A DNA stretch of 49,637 nt from Alphaproteobacteria bacterium. Its GTDB lineage: Bacteria; Pseudomonadota; Alphaproteobacteria; Bin95. Location: the NCBI GenBank assembly GCA_022822125.1, contig JAJECF010000020.1:1-49637 (forward strand), in the 5' to 3' direction. A model generated the notes under the pieces. It saw only the letters and a program-made list of their open reading frames with translations, did not search any database and was not told where the DNA came from. How positions within the stretch are numbered: the first letter of the stretch is position 1; the number at the start of each line of letters is the position of its first letter. The position numbers were made by a program, and so were the translations under genes. Shown here in pieces: positions 8,224 through 16,462 of the stretch.

Positions 8224-9204
8224 TCACAGCCCCAGCAGCCGCGCGGTCGAGCCCGAGAGGATTTCGGCGCGCTCGGCGGCGGTAAGGGGCGTGTCCTCGA
8301 CGACCTTGCAGGGCTCCGGGTCTCCGATCGGGAAGGGATAGTCGGAGCCGAGCATGACGCGCTCCGCACCCATCAGGTCCACGAGGAAGCGCAGCGCATC
8401 CGGACGGAAGACGCAGCTGTCGACATAGAGCCGCGACATGCCTTCCGCCGGGTCCGCATACTGCCCCGGATGGGCCTGGACGTTCCGGACCAGCCGGCCG
8501 AGCGCGAAGGGCAGCGCCGCGCCGCCATGGCTCAATATGAGCTTCGCGCCCGAATATTTCAGCACATGGCCGGAGAACAGCAGCCGCGCCACGGCCACGG
8601 TCGTATCCGTCAGCCGGCCGACCGCGTTGATCATGTCGTAATCCGCAACGCGCCCGTCGCCTGCCGTATACATGGGGTGGATGTAGAGCACGGCCCCGCG
8701 CTCATGCGCCGCCGCCCAGAACGGCTCCAGGGACGGATCGTCGAGCACGCCCGAATCGCCATGCGGCTGCGTGCCGATCATGAAGCCGCGAAACCCGTGG
8801 TCGAGCGCCTCGCACACCATCTTCGCGGCGGCCTCGCCGTCCTGCAGCGGCAGGCCGGCAAGCGGGATCAAGCGCTCCTCGCCTTCGCAGGCCCGCCAGA
8901 GCGCCTCATTGCTGAAGCGGTTCCAGTCCGCCCCGACGCCGCCTTCCAGTTCGTAGCCGAAGCTGTCGGTCCATGGCGCAACCACCTGCCGGTCGAGGCC
9001 CTGCCCGTCCATCCAGGCCAGGCGCTCCTCGGCTTCGCGCAGTTTCGGATTGACCGGCCGCGTCGGTTCCCGCCCTCCGAAGACGAGGCGGAAACGCCCG
9101 TCCTCATGCAGGCACTCGACCCCGTCGAAACGGGCCGCTCCCCTTGCCAGCGCGTCGAACACCGTCTGGGGCACGTAATGGGCATGCGAGTCGATCACCT
9201 TCAC
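8224..9204 (-). CDS. Amidohydrolase family 2 (ACMSD-like metal-dependent hydrolase/decarboxylase)
   Basis: A 326-aa TIM-barrel metalloenzyme of the amidohydrolase_2 family, which includes aminocarboxymuconate semialdehyde decarboxylase and gamma-resorcylate decarboxylase. The N-terminal metal motif is IDSHAHY (residues 4-10), a histidine follows in YIHPM, another in LSHGG, and the conserved Asp is in MLGSDYPFPIGD near the C-terminus. I chose the GTG at 9204 (GGAG 7 nt upstream) because it puts the HxH strand at the usual position; upstream ATGs fall in a palindromic intergenic sequence. Many members are decarboxylases of aromatic ring-cleavage products, which suits the catabolic context, but the reaction is not proven. 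It is divergent from the CoxL-type gene. Confidence 0.88.
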   Translation of the reverse strand: MKVIDSHAHYVPQTVFDALARGAARFDGVECLHEDGRFRLVFGGREPTRPVNPKLREAEERLAWMDGQGLDRQVVAPWTDSFGYELEGGVGADWNRFSNEALWRACEGEERLIPLAGLPLQDGEAAAKMVCEALDHGFRGFMIGTQPHGDSGVLDDPSLEPFWAAAHERGAVLYIHPMYTAGDGRVADYDMINAVGRLTDTTVAVARLLFSGHVLKYSGAKLILSHGGAALPFALGRLVRNVQAHPGQYADPAEGMSRLYVDSCVFRPDALRFLVDLMGAERVMLGSDYPFPIGDPEPCKVVEDTPLTAAERAEILSGSTARLLGL

Positions 9205-9215
9205 CAGGACACTCC

Positions 9216-9225
9216 ATTCGCGAAT
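9216..9225. promoter_or_regulatory. Palindrome ATTCGCGAAT near amidohydrolase start
   Basis: A perfect 10-bp palindrome lying 12 nt upstream of the GTG start of the amidohydrolase gene, in the 94-nt divergent gap. It could be a regulator half of the larger repeat at 9241-9263 or chance. Confidence 0.3.
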
Positions 9226-9240
9226 CGGGACGAAGCGCAT

Positions 9241-9263
9241 CATTGCCGGAGCGCCCGGCAATG
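9241..9263. promoter_or_regulatory. Perfect 9+5+9 inverted repeat in divergent promoter region
   Basis: Arms CATTGCCGG and CCGGCAATG are fully complementary with a 5-nt centre (AGCGC). It sits between the amidohydrolase and CoxL-type genes, 36 nt from the latter's proposed start. The size and symmetry suit an operator for a dimeric regulator acting on both genes; no regulator gene is adjacent. Confidence 0.5.
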
Positions 9264-9298
9264 CCAAGAATGACCTCGTTCGTCGGGGGAACGGGACA

Positions 9299-11650
9299 TT
9301 GGACGGAAAGAAAAGAGCAGCGGCCGGAACCGGCGGCGGAGAGATCGGCAACCCCAGAACGCGGGTGGAGGACGGACGGCTGGTCACGGGCCGGGGCCGG
9401 TATGCCGACGATTTTGTGCCGGAGGGCGCCGCATATGCCTTCGTGCTGCGCAGCCCGCATGCTCATGCCTGCATACGCAGGATCGACACGTCCCGCGCCG
9501 CCGCCCTGCCCGGCGTGCTGGCGGTATTGACGGGCGCAGACGCCGCCGCCGACGGGATGGGACCGATTCCGCACGGTCCGGACTGGAGGGGCCCGCCCGA
9601 CGCCGAACTCCGCCTGCCCGAGGGGTTCGAGGTGAAACTCACCCCGAACCTGCCACTCCCGGTCGATATCGTGCGCTATTGCGGCGAGGGAGTGGCGCTG
9701 GCGGTGGCCGAGACGGCGGCGCTTGCAGCCGATGCCGCGGAACTGGTGAGCGTGGATTACGAACCGCTGCCGGCTGTGACCGATGCGCGGGCCGCCATGG
9801 CCGAAGACGCGCCGCAGCTCTCGCCTGACTGTCCGGGCAATCTGGCGCTTACCTGCGAAGTCGGGGACCGGGAGGCGGCGGAGGCAGCCTTTGCGGACGC
9901 CGCCCATGTCGTGACGCTCGAAAGCCATATCCACCGCGTCAACGGCGTTCCCATGGAACCGCGGAGCGTCATCGGCGAATACAACGCCCGAGCGAACCGC
10001 TACACGCTGCGCGCGGCGTCAGGGCGCGGCGCCGTGCAGACACGCGAGCGGCTGGCCGTCACGCTCGGCGTGCCGGTAGAGACCTGCCGGGTCGTGTTCG
10101 GCGACATGGGCGGCAATTTCGGCACCAGGAACGCCTTTTCGCCGGAATTCGCGCTCATGCCCTGGGCGGCGCGGCGCATCGGGCGGCCGGTCAAATGGAC
10201 GGCCGACCGGCGCGAATGCTTCCTTTCCGACTATCAGGCGCGCGACCTGCATTCCGAGGCGGCGCTGGCGTTGGACGAGGACGGCAATTTCCTCGCGCTC
10301 CGGGGCGTGAACACGCTCAATCTCGGCGCCTATACGGTCTATTTCTGGCCGCTGCGCAAGGGCCTCTCGATGATGCAGGGGACCTACCGCATTCCCGCCG
10401 TCCACTTCCGGGGCCATGCGGCGCTGACCAACACGGCGCCGACCGCCGTCTATCGCAGCGCCGGCCGGCCCGAGGCCATCTACATGGTCGAACGGCTGAT
10501 CGACCTGGCGGCCGAAAAGCACGGCTTCGACCGGGTCGAATTGCGCCGGCGCAACCTGATCGCGCCGGACGCCATGCCGTTCGTCAACGCCGTCGGGGTC
10601 ACCTATGACAGCGGCCATTACGCCGCCGCGATGGACGAGGCGCTGGAGGCGGCTGACTGGGCCGGTTTCGAGTCACGGCGCCGGGAGTCCCGGCGGCGCG
10701 GCCTCTTCCGGGGCATGGCGGTCGCCAACTATATCGAGGTGACGAGCGGCATTCCCCGCGAGCGGGCAGAACTCCGGGCGCTCCCCGATGGCGCAATAGA
10801 GCTGGTCGTCGGCACGATGAGCAGCGGCCAGGGCCATGAGACCAGCTTCGCGCAACTGGCCGCCGACTGGCTCGGCGTGCCCTTCGAGCGGATCCGCTAT
10901 GTCGCCAACGACACCGACCGCGTGTCGGTCGGCGGCGGCTCGCATTCGGGCCGCTCCATGCGGCTCGCCAGCATCGCCATCGACAAGGCGGCGACGGCGC
11001 TGCTGGAGCGGGGCAAGGCCGTAGCCGCCCATGCGCTGCAGGCCGCGCCCGACGACATCGACTGGCGCGAGGGCGCGTTCCGTGCCGGAGGCGGCGCCAG
11101 CCTCGACATGGCGGAGGCCGCGGCTCTTGCCGACGGGCCGCTCGAAGGCATCGGCGACATCACCGACCGGTCGGGCGGCTATCCCTACGGCGCGCATGTC
11201 TGCGAGGTGGAGGTCGATCCGGGCACGGGACAGGTTCGCGTCGCCGCCTGGACGGCGCTTGACGATGTAGGCCTCGCGGTCAATCCGCTGATCCTGCACG
11301 GGCAGGCGCAGGGCGCGGTGGCGCAGGGCCTGGGCCAGGCGCTGATGGAAGAGGTGCGCTACACGCCGGAGGACGGCCAGCTTCTCACCGGCTCCTTCAT
11401 GGACTACGCCATGCCGCGCGCCGACGCGACGCCGCCGGTCCGCACGCTGATAAGCGAGGTGCCCGCAAGCTCGCATCCTTTCGGCATCCGCCCCGGCGGC
11501 GAAGGCGGTACCACGCCCGCGCTCGGCGTTCTCGTTAACGCGGTCTGCCACGCGCTCCGGGAGTTCGGCGTCCGCCATATCGAAATGCCGCTGACGCCAG
11601 AGCGCGTCTGGCGGGCGATCCGCGGCGCAGAAGGCGAACCGATTCATTGA
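9299..11650 (+). CDS. Xanthine dehydrogenase/CoxL-family molybdopterin-binding subunit (form II-like), without partner subunits
   Basis: A 783-aa large subunit of a molybdenum hydroxylase. The N-terminal 'IGNPRTRVEDGRLVTGRGRY' block (near 16-35) is the normal start of the family. The motif VYRSAGRPEA resembles the AYRGAGR of form II CoxL and aldehyde oxidases, not the AYRCSFR of true CO dehydrogenase. The catalytic glutamate region GGEGG is near residue 737. The start is a TTG at 9299, since no in-frame ATG or GTG lies far enough upstream; this is uncertain. The FeS (CoxS) and FAD (CoxM) subunits that normally pass electrons are absent on both sides, so they must be encoded elsewhere. Hydroxylation of an aldehyde or aromatic heterocycle is likely. 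Confidence 0.88.
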   Translation: MDGKKRAAAGTGGGEIGNPRTRVEDGRLVTGRGRYADDFVPEGAAYAFVLRSPHAHACIRRIDTSRAAALPGVLAVLTGADAAADGMGPIPHGPDWRGPPDAELRLPEGFEVKLTPNLPLPVDIVRYCGEGVALAVAETAALAADAAELVSVDYEPLPAVTDARAAMAEDAPQLSPDCPGNLALTCEVGDREAAEAAFADAAHVVTLESHIHRVNGVPMEPRSVIGEYNARANRYTLRAASGRGAVQTRERLAVTLGVPVETCRVVFGDMGGNFGTRNAFSPEFALMPWAARRIGRPVKWTADRRECFLSDYQARDLHSEAALALDEDGNFLALRGVNTLNLGAYTVYFWPLRKGLSMMQGTYRIPAVHFRGHAALTNTAPTAVYRSAGRPEAIYMVERLIDLAAEKHGFDRVELRRRNLIAPDAMPFVNAVGVTYDSGHYAAAMDEALEAADWAGFESRRRESRRRGLFRGMAVANYIEVTSGIPRERAELRALPDGAIELVVGTMSSGQGHETSFAQLAADWLGVPFERIRYVANDTDRVSVGGGSHSGRSMRLASIAIDKAATALLERGKAVAAHALQAAPDDIDWREGAFRAGGGASLDMAEAAALADGPLEGIGDITDRSGGYPYGAHVCEVEVDPGTGQVRVAAWTALDDVGLAVNPLILHGQAQGAVAQGLGQALMEEVRYTPEDGQLLTGSFMDYAMPRADATPPVRTLISEVPASSHPFGIRPGGEGGTTPALGVLVNAVCHALREFGVRHIEMPLTPERVWRAIRGAEGEPIH

Positions 11651-11716
11651 CGCTTCCATGCGAGCTTGCGCATGATTGCCGGCAACGAAGCGCCTGCACA
11701 CAAGGGGAAGGAAAAA

Positions 11717-12544
11717 ATGCGAAACGACATGATCGAGTTCCAGCCGCTCACCCGCCATATCGGCGCGGAAGTGCATGGCGTGGACCTGCGCGAGCCGCTC
11801 GACGACGAGGCGTTCCGCACGCTGCACGGAGGGCTGCTCGAACACCTGGTGCTCTTCTTTCGCGATCAGGACATCACCCACGAACAGCATGTGGCGTTCG
11901 GCAGCCGCTTCGGCGAGCTCCACATCCACCCCTCCGCGCCATGCGTGGACGGCCGGCCGGAGCTCATGAAGATCCACGCCGACGCGACCTCGCCCTTCGC
12001 CGAGGGCACCGCCTGGCACTCCGATGTGAGCGCCGACGAAGAGCCGCCGATGGCGAGCATCCTGCACCTGAGCACGGTGCCGTCGGTTGGCGGCGACACG
12101 CTGTTCGCCAACATGTACGCCGCCTATGACGCGCTCTCCGACACCATGAAGAGCGTCCTCGAACCGCTGGAGGCGCTGCACACCGCGGAGGTGCATGTCA
12201 ACCGTTACGAGCAGATCGGCGGCGGCTTGCGCCGGGAGGAGCACCCGCATGCGATACATCCGGTGATTCGCACTCACCCCGAAACCGGGCGCAAGCTCAT
12301 CTATGTGAACCAGCCCTTCACACAGAACATCGTGGGCATGACGCAGGCGGAGAGCGACGCGCTGCTCCAGTTCCTCTATGCGCACAACGCCAAGCCGCAA
12401 TTCCAGTGCCGGTTCCGGTGGCAGAAAAATTCGATCGCCATGTGGGACAACCGCTGCACGCAGCACCATGCGACCTGGGACTACTATCCCGAGACGAGAA
12501 GCGGGGTGCGCGTGACCGTCAAGGGCGATCGCCCCTATCGCTAG
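11717..12544 (+). CDS. TauD/TfdA-family Fe(II)/2-oxoglutarate dioxygenase
   Basis: A 275-aa dioxygenase of TauD length. The iron facial triad is visible: His101 and Asp103 in WHSDVS and the distal His near 250 in RCTQHHATWDY. A 2-oxoglutarate-binding Arg is in RSGVRVTVKG (near 261-265). I chose the ATG at 11717 (AAGGAAAA just upstream) over an upstream ATG at 11666 that only adds a charged leader. It follows the CoxL-type gene by 66 nt. TauD relatives cleave taurine, 2,4-D, alkyl sulfates or similar; the substrate is not predictable. Convergent with the SDR at 12557. Confidence 0.92.
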   Translation: MRNDMIEFQPLTRHIGAEVHGVDLREPLDDEAFRTLHGGLLEHLVLFFRDQDITHEQHVAFGSRFGELHIHPSAPCVDGRPELMKIHADATSPFAEGTAWHSDVSADEEPPMASILHLSTVPSVGGDTLFANMYAAYDALSDTMKSVLEPLEALHTAEVHVNRYEQIGGGLRREEHPHAIHPVIRTHPETGRKLIYVNQPFTQNIVGMTQAESDALLQFLYAHNAKPQFQCRFRWQKNSIAMWDNRCTQHHATWDYYPETRSGVRVTVKGDRPYR

Positions 12545-12556
12545 CCGCCGCCCGCT

Positions 12557-13279
12557 TCACCCGATGGCGCAGCCGAAACCGCCGTCCACGGAGATCGTCT
12601 GGCCGGTGACGAAGCCGGCAAGGTCGGAAGCAAGGAACAGCGCCACCTTCGCCATGTCCTCCGGCAGACCCCAGCGGCCGAGCGGCGTGCGCGTGACAAT
12701 GCCGCGGTCGGCCTCCTCGTTGCGCTTGAAGCGGTCGGTCATCTGCGTGTGGACATAGCCGGGGGCGACGGCGTTTACGCGAATGCCGTCGCCGCCCCAG
12801 GCTACGGCCAGCGTTTTCGTCATCTGCACGACGCCCGCCTTGCTGGCGCCATAGGCCGGGTTGCCCTGGCTGCCGAAGAAAGCCGTCATCGAGGAGAGGT
12901 TGATAACCGAGCCGGGGCGCACGGCGAGCCTGTCGCGCAGCAGCGCCGCCAGATGCAGGCCCGCGCCGAGATTGACCTCCAGCACCCGGCGGAAGGTCTC
13001 CGGCTCGTATTCCGCCCGCCGGTAGGCGACCATGCCGGCATTGTTGACCAGCACGTCCAGCCGGTCGAAACGGGCGGCGAGCGCGCGCCGCTGCTCCTCG
13101 TCGCCGACGTCGACGGTGTGGAAGTCGATCCCGTCAAGGTCGCTGTCATAGGCCTCGCGCGGCTTCGTGCCTGTCGCCGCCACCGCCGCGCCGGCGTCGC
13201 GGAACGCCGTCGCGATGGCGTTGCCGATACCGCTGGACCCGCCCGTCACCAACACGTTGTAGCTGTCGAAGCGCAGCAT
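12557..13279 (-). CDS. SDR-family oxidoreductase (classical, complete active site)
   Basis: A 240-aa NAD(P)-dependent dehydrogenase with TGGSSGIG at residues 12-19, NNAG near 78, catalytic Ser in NLSSM (near 129), and YGASK near 143-147. The ending 'FVTGQTISVDGG' is typical for 3-oxoacyl-reductase-like SDRs. It is the last gene of the left-going operon starting at 16389; only 3 nt separate it from the PaiB-like gene. It probably oxidises or reduces an intermediate made by the oxygenase encoded upstream. Confidence 0.92.
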   Translation of the reverse strand: MLRFDSYNVLVTGGSSGIGNAIATAFRDAGAAVAATGTKPREAYDSDLDGIDFHTVDVGDEEQRRALAARFDRLDVLVNNAGMVAYRRAEYEPETFRRVLEVNLGAGLHLAALLRDRLAVRPGSVINLSSMTAFFGSQGNPAYGASKAGVVQMTKTLAVAWGGDGIRVNAVAPGYVHTQMTDRFKRNEEADRGIVTRTPLGRWGLPEDMAKVALFLASDLAGFVTGQTISVDGGFGCAIG

Positions 13280-13282
13280 CGG

Positions 13283-13921
13283 TCAATCCGTCCCCGGCGG
13301 GTTGCGCATCAGCCGGGCGAGTAGGTCCGTTTCCACGCCCGGCCCGCCGCTTTCCATATGGCGGGCCGCATTGAGCCGGGCCTCGGCGGGCCTGTTCTGG
13401 TTGAGTTTCCAGGTGCCGTCCACACTTTCCACCTCAAGCTCCACCGGCAGGATCGCCCGCATCAGCGCCTCCAATTGCCGTTCCGGCACTTTGGAAGTCC
13501 GCCAGGGCGGCTTGGGCAACAGCCATTCCTCGAATTGCGCCGCCAGTTCATCCAGGTGGGCGCGCAAGGTTTCTTCCGGTCGGAGCCTCAGCACACCGCG
13601 CAGATGCACCGCCACATAGTTCCAGGTCGGCACCAGGCCGGGGCCGGCCTCGTACCAGTCCGGCGAGATATAGCCGTCCGGCCCGCCGACCGCCAACACG
13701 GCCGGCCGCTCCCCGTTCTCCAGGCACCGCAGGATCGGGTTGGGCCGCGCGAGATGGGCGTGGACCGCGCCGCCGTCCTCCGTCAGCAGGAACGGGATAT
13801 GGCTCAAGAGCGGCCCGCCGGCATCGTCCGCACCGACGGCGAGAACGCCGAAGCCGCGCTCTCTCGCAAAGGCCAGGTTGGCCTCCCGCGAAGCCTGCCG
13901 GAACAACGGCGACGGGTGCAT
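13283..13921 (-). CDS. PaiB-like FMN-binding protein (annotated in the family as negative transcriptional regulator)
   Basis: A 212-aa flavin split-barrel protein. The start MHPSPLFRQ with GGGAGG 6 nt upstream is the expected PaiB N-terminus. The family blocks 'LLSHIPFLL' (near 39), 'DGYISPDWYE' (near 83) and 'TWNYVAVHLRG' (near 97) are all visible. Bacillus PaiB was described as a repressor of sporulation genes, but most homologues are FMN-binding enzymes of unknown role. Inside this catabolic operon, between the duplicated CMD gene (16-nt gap) and the SDR, a flavin-dependent reductase or regulator are both possible. Confidence 0.9.
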   Translation of the reverse strand: MHPSPLFRQASREANLAFARERGFGVLAVGADDAGGPLLSHIPFLLTEDGGAVHAHLARPNPILRCLENGERPAVLAVGGPDGYISPDWYEAGPGLVPTWNYVAVHLRGVLRLRPEETLRAHLDELAAQFEEWLLPKPPWRTSKVPERQLEALMRAILPVELEVESVDGTWKLNQNRPAEARLNAARHMESGGPGVETDLLARLMRNPPGTD

Positions 13922-13937
13922 GCGCGTGCCTCCCGCC

Positions 13938-15116
13938 TCAGCCTGCCGGGAACCGGCCGTCGGGCGCCCAGACCGTGTCGCCTTCCTCATGCGGCGCGCC
14001 GCTGCTGCGCAGGATTTGCGAGTACATGCGCCACTGGGAAATTGCGGCCACCAGCTCCAGTAGCTCCGGCACGGTCTCGAACGCCGCTTCGCAAGCCGCC
14101 CAAGCCTCGTCGCCGACCGCGCCCGTCTCCAGCGTGTCGTCGGTCGCCATGAGCGCTGCGCGTTCGGCGGCGCTGAAATCCGCGTCCTCCAGCGCCCCCC
14201 TGACTGCGAGCAGGTCCGCATCGGAAACGCCGACCCGCCTGCAGAACGGCACATGGCGCGCCCATTCCACCGCCGAGCCGGTCCGCCAGGCGATCCGCAT
14301 GATGACCAGCTCGCGCACACGGGCATCCAGTGCGCCGTTATAGAGAAGGCGCGAGAGCAGGCCGTTCAGCGCTCTCGCAAGCGGCGGATGCTGTAGCAGC
14401 AGCCGGTAGGGCGCGCGCCGCGCCTGCCCGTCGTCGAGGCCGAGGTCCCTGCCGCGCGTGGCGGCCTCGTCGGGCGCAAGCAGCGGCAGGACAGGCGGGC
14501 CGTCCACCCCTTCGCGGCCCGCCAGACCGCCCGAAACGCCGATCTTCGGCTCCGGCGGAGTCTCGCCGTCGGGCGGCCAGGCGGCCACGCCGTCCTCCAG
14601 CGGAATGTGCAGGGTTCGCAGCAATTGCGAGAACATCCGCCAATTGCCGATGGCGGCCAGAAGCTCGATCCCCTCAGCCGGGCCGCCCAGGACTTCGAGA
14701 CATTCCGCCATCGTTGCAGGCGATACCGCGCCGGCGTCGAGCGTCTCGTCCACGGCTGCGAGCACGGCGCGCTCCGGCCGGCCGTAGCCGGCGACACCGC
14801 GCCAGTCCCGCACGCCCAGAATGTCTGCTTCCTCCATGCCGAGATCGCGCGCGACCCGCCAATGCTGCGTCCACTCATAGAGGGAGGCCGTGCGCCAGGC
14901 GATGCGCATGATGACGAGTTCGCGCAGGCGCTCGTCCAGAATGCGGCCCTTGTAGAGCAGCATAATGAGCAGGGTCTGGATCGCCTTGGCGAGCGGCGGA
15001 TGGTGCAGCAGCGCGCGCATCACTTCGAGGCGCGCGAGATCGGGATGGATGCGCACCTCGCCGCCGCGCGCGACGGCCTCCTCGACGGAAAGCGGCGCGA
15101 TACGGCGCTCGGTCAT
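13938..15116 (-). CDS. Tandem-duplicated carboxymuconolactone decarboxylase-like (CMD/AhpD-fold) protein
   Basis: A 392-aa protein made of two CMD-like halves about 203 residues apart. The 12-residue block RELVIMRIAWRT is identical at 65-76 and 268-279. 'HHPPLAKA' matches 'QHPPLARA', and 'NWRMFSQLLR' (158-167) matches a near copy at about 362. Each half keeps the E..xH pattern (E81/H85 and E284/H288), but the AhpD-type CxxC is absent, so a peroxidase role is unlikely. A linker rich in Gly and Pro (183-212) joins the halves. Single-domain relatives of about 180 aa act on lactones or have unknown roles. The gene overlaps the upstream dioxygenase gene by 4 nt (ATGA at 15113-15116), so translation is coupled. 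Confidence 0.88.
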   Translation of the reverse strand: MTERRIAPLSVEEAVARGGEVRIHPDLARLEVMRALLHHPPLAKAIQTLLIMLLYKGRILDERLRELVIMRIAWRTASLYEWTQHWRVARDLGMEEADILGVRDWRGVAGYGRPERAVLAAVDETLDAGAVSPATMAECLEVLGGPAEGIELLAAIGNWRMFSQLLRTLHIPLEDGVAAWPPDGETPPEPKIGVSGGLAGREGVDGPPVLPLLAPDEAATRGRDLGLDDGQARRAPYRLLLQHPPLARALNGLLSRLLYNGALDARVRELVIMRIAWRTGSAVEWARHVPFCRRVGVSDADLLAVRGALEDADFSAAERAALMATDDTLETGAVGDEAWAACEAAFETVPELLELVAAISQWRMYSQILRSSGAPHEEGDTVWAPDGRFPAG

Positions 15117-16063
15117 GGACGGTCTCCGGTTGCAACAGATGTCTTCGGCGCGATGCCGCCGCCGGCGCGGTCGTGCCGGGCGTGCATGGTCATGGTTTCC
15201 GGGCGCGGCGGCCAGCCCGGCATCATCAGCCAGAGGCGCAGCATGTGGCGTTTGCGCGCCGGGTCCGGCGAATCCCGGTAGTCGGCGCGGCCGTGGAGGA
15301 TCAGGCGGTTGTTGAGGAACTGCATGTCCCCCGGCTCCAGGTCCATCTCACAGGCGAGATCGGGCTGCGCGGCCGTCCGGCCGACCGTCTCCAGCGCCTC
15401 GCGCTCCACCGGGGAAAGCGGCGCCCCGGCCGTCTCGGCATTGCGGATGGCGATCGGCAGCAGGAAGGCGGCGAAGCGGCCGTCGATCTCGCCGAACACC
15501 GGCACCCGGTGCGGCGTGACCGGCGGCGCGCCGGCGGCCTTGTCCTCCTGCCGGCTGGTGTAGTGGAAGCCCCGGCGCAGAACCGGGACAAGGTCCGGCC
15601 GCGCGGCCAGCACCGCGTTATGCACCGCGGCCGAGCTCGCGATGCGGCTTTCCCCGCCGCTGACCGCCTTCTTCAGGCAGAGCAGCCCGACGACATCGAC
15701 CGGGTCCATGTGCATTTCGAGCGCGCCGCCGACCGTGTAATAGCGCCCGGCTTCGCCGATATCGCGGACATGGCCGAGCCGGTCGCCCCTGTAGCTTTGC
15801 GACACGGCGGTCCCGAGTATCTCGCCGAGGCCGGTGAAGATCGCCGCCGCCGTCTCTTCGCCGTAACGCGCGACCGGCAGACCCCGGACCAGCGCGAGCC
15901 CGCGCCCGCGCTCCAGCCCGGTCCTCACATCGTCCAGGCGGGGCAGGTCGAAGCGGCCGGCCTCCAGCGCCGCAATTTCAGCCGGGGCCAGATCGAAGAC
16001 CCAGGACCGGTCGGCCGCGAGGTCGGCGGCCCGCCAGACATGCGGGCCCTCGGCCGCCGTCAT
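15113..16063 (-). CDS. TauD/TfdA (clavaminate-synthase-like) Fe/2OG dioxygenase
   Basis: A 316-aa oxygenase. The iron ligands are His118 and Asp120 in EMHMDPVD, and His257 in LILHGRADYRD; an Arg near 271-276 can bind 2-oxoglutarate. The block 'VVGLLCLKKAVSGGESRIASS' region (124-144) is characteristic of a clavaminate-synthase-like TauD subgroup. A paralogue with the same signature is at 31470. Both ends overlap neighbours by 4 nt (ATGA at 15113-15116 and 16060-16063), placing it firmly in one operon with two CMD-fold proteins. Likely hydroxylates or cleaves a small carboxylate whose product is handled by the downstream genes; this is inference. Confidence 0.9.
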   Translation of the reverse strand: MTAAEGPHVWRAADLAADRSWVFDLAPAEIAALEAGRFDLPRLDDVRTGLERGRGLALVRGLPVARYGEETAAAIFTGLGEILGTAVSQSYRGDRLGHVRDIGEAGRYYTVGGALEMHMDPVDVVGLLCLKKAVSGGESRIASSAAVHNAVLAARPDLVPVLRRGFHYTSRQEDKAAGAPPVTPHRVPVFGEIDGRFAAFLLPIAIRNAETAGAPLSPVEREALETVGRTAAQPDLACEMDLEPGDMQFLNNRLILHGRADYRDSPDPARKRHMLRLWLMMPGWPPRPETMTMHARHDRAGGGIAPKTSVATGDRP

Positions 16064-16389
16064 TCCGACCCGCGCTCAGCAACGACATCCTTCGCCACCA
16101 GCGCCGCCGTCATCGCCGCCGGCCAGCCGGCGTAGAGCGCCAGATGGGTGATGAGTTCGGAGAGTTCCTCCGCCGTCACGCCATTGTCGAGCGCCCTGCC
16201 TACATGGCCCTTCAACTGCCGTTCGCGGCCGAGCGCCACCAAGGTCGCGACAGTAATCAGGCTGCGGTCGCGCTTGGAGAGCGCCTCGCGCTCCCACACA
16301 TCGCCATAGACGACGGTCTCGGTCATCTCGATCAGCTTCGGAGCAAAGCCGCGAACCGCATCGCGGTCGGGCGGTGTTTGCGTTGCCAT
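16060..16389 (-). CDS. Carboxymuconolactone decarboxylase-family protein (single domain)
   Basis: A 109-aa CMD protein, the typical length for PcaC-like single domains. It shows 'ETVVYGDVWEREALSKRDRSLITVATLVALGRERQLKGHVGRALDNGVT' features in order (helices from about residue 30 to 80) with the conserved Glu and His (ERQLKGH). No cysteine pair is present. I chose the ATG at 16389, with GAGGGG 7 nt upstream, instead of ATGs at 16407 or further. It is the first gene of the left-going operon and starts 73 nt from the divergent MBL-fold gene. Alternative roles include gamma-carboxymuconolactone decarboxylation or an uncharacterised lactone reaction. Confidence 0.88.
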   Translation of the reverse strand: MATQTPPDRDAVRGFAPKLIEMTETVVYGDVWEREALSKRDRSLITVATLVALGRERQLKGHVGRALDNGVTAEELSELITHLALYAGWPAAMTAALVAKDVVAERGSE

Positions 16390-16422
16390 CCGGTATCCCC
16401 TCTTCATGCTCGCATCCGGTAT
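16387..16422. promoter_or_regulatory. Direct repeat CATCCGGTAT x2 in divergent gap
   Basis: The 10-mer CATCCGGTAT occurs at 16387-16396 and 16413-16422, 26 nt apart, in the short gap between the CMD operon and the MBL-fold gene. The first copy overlaps the CMD start codon. A paired binding site for a regulator of both directions is possible; chance duplication cannot be excluded. Confidence 0.3.
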
Positions 16423-16462
16423 GATTGTATCCGACCGTCCGCAGCGAGAAAGGGCCTGCTCC

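Noticed and set aside
10673..12469. 598-codon frame on the minus strand
   Set aside because: Antisense to the CoxL-type and TauD genes; no family motif in its translation.
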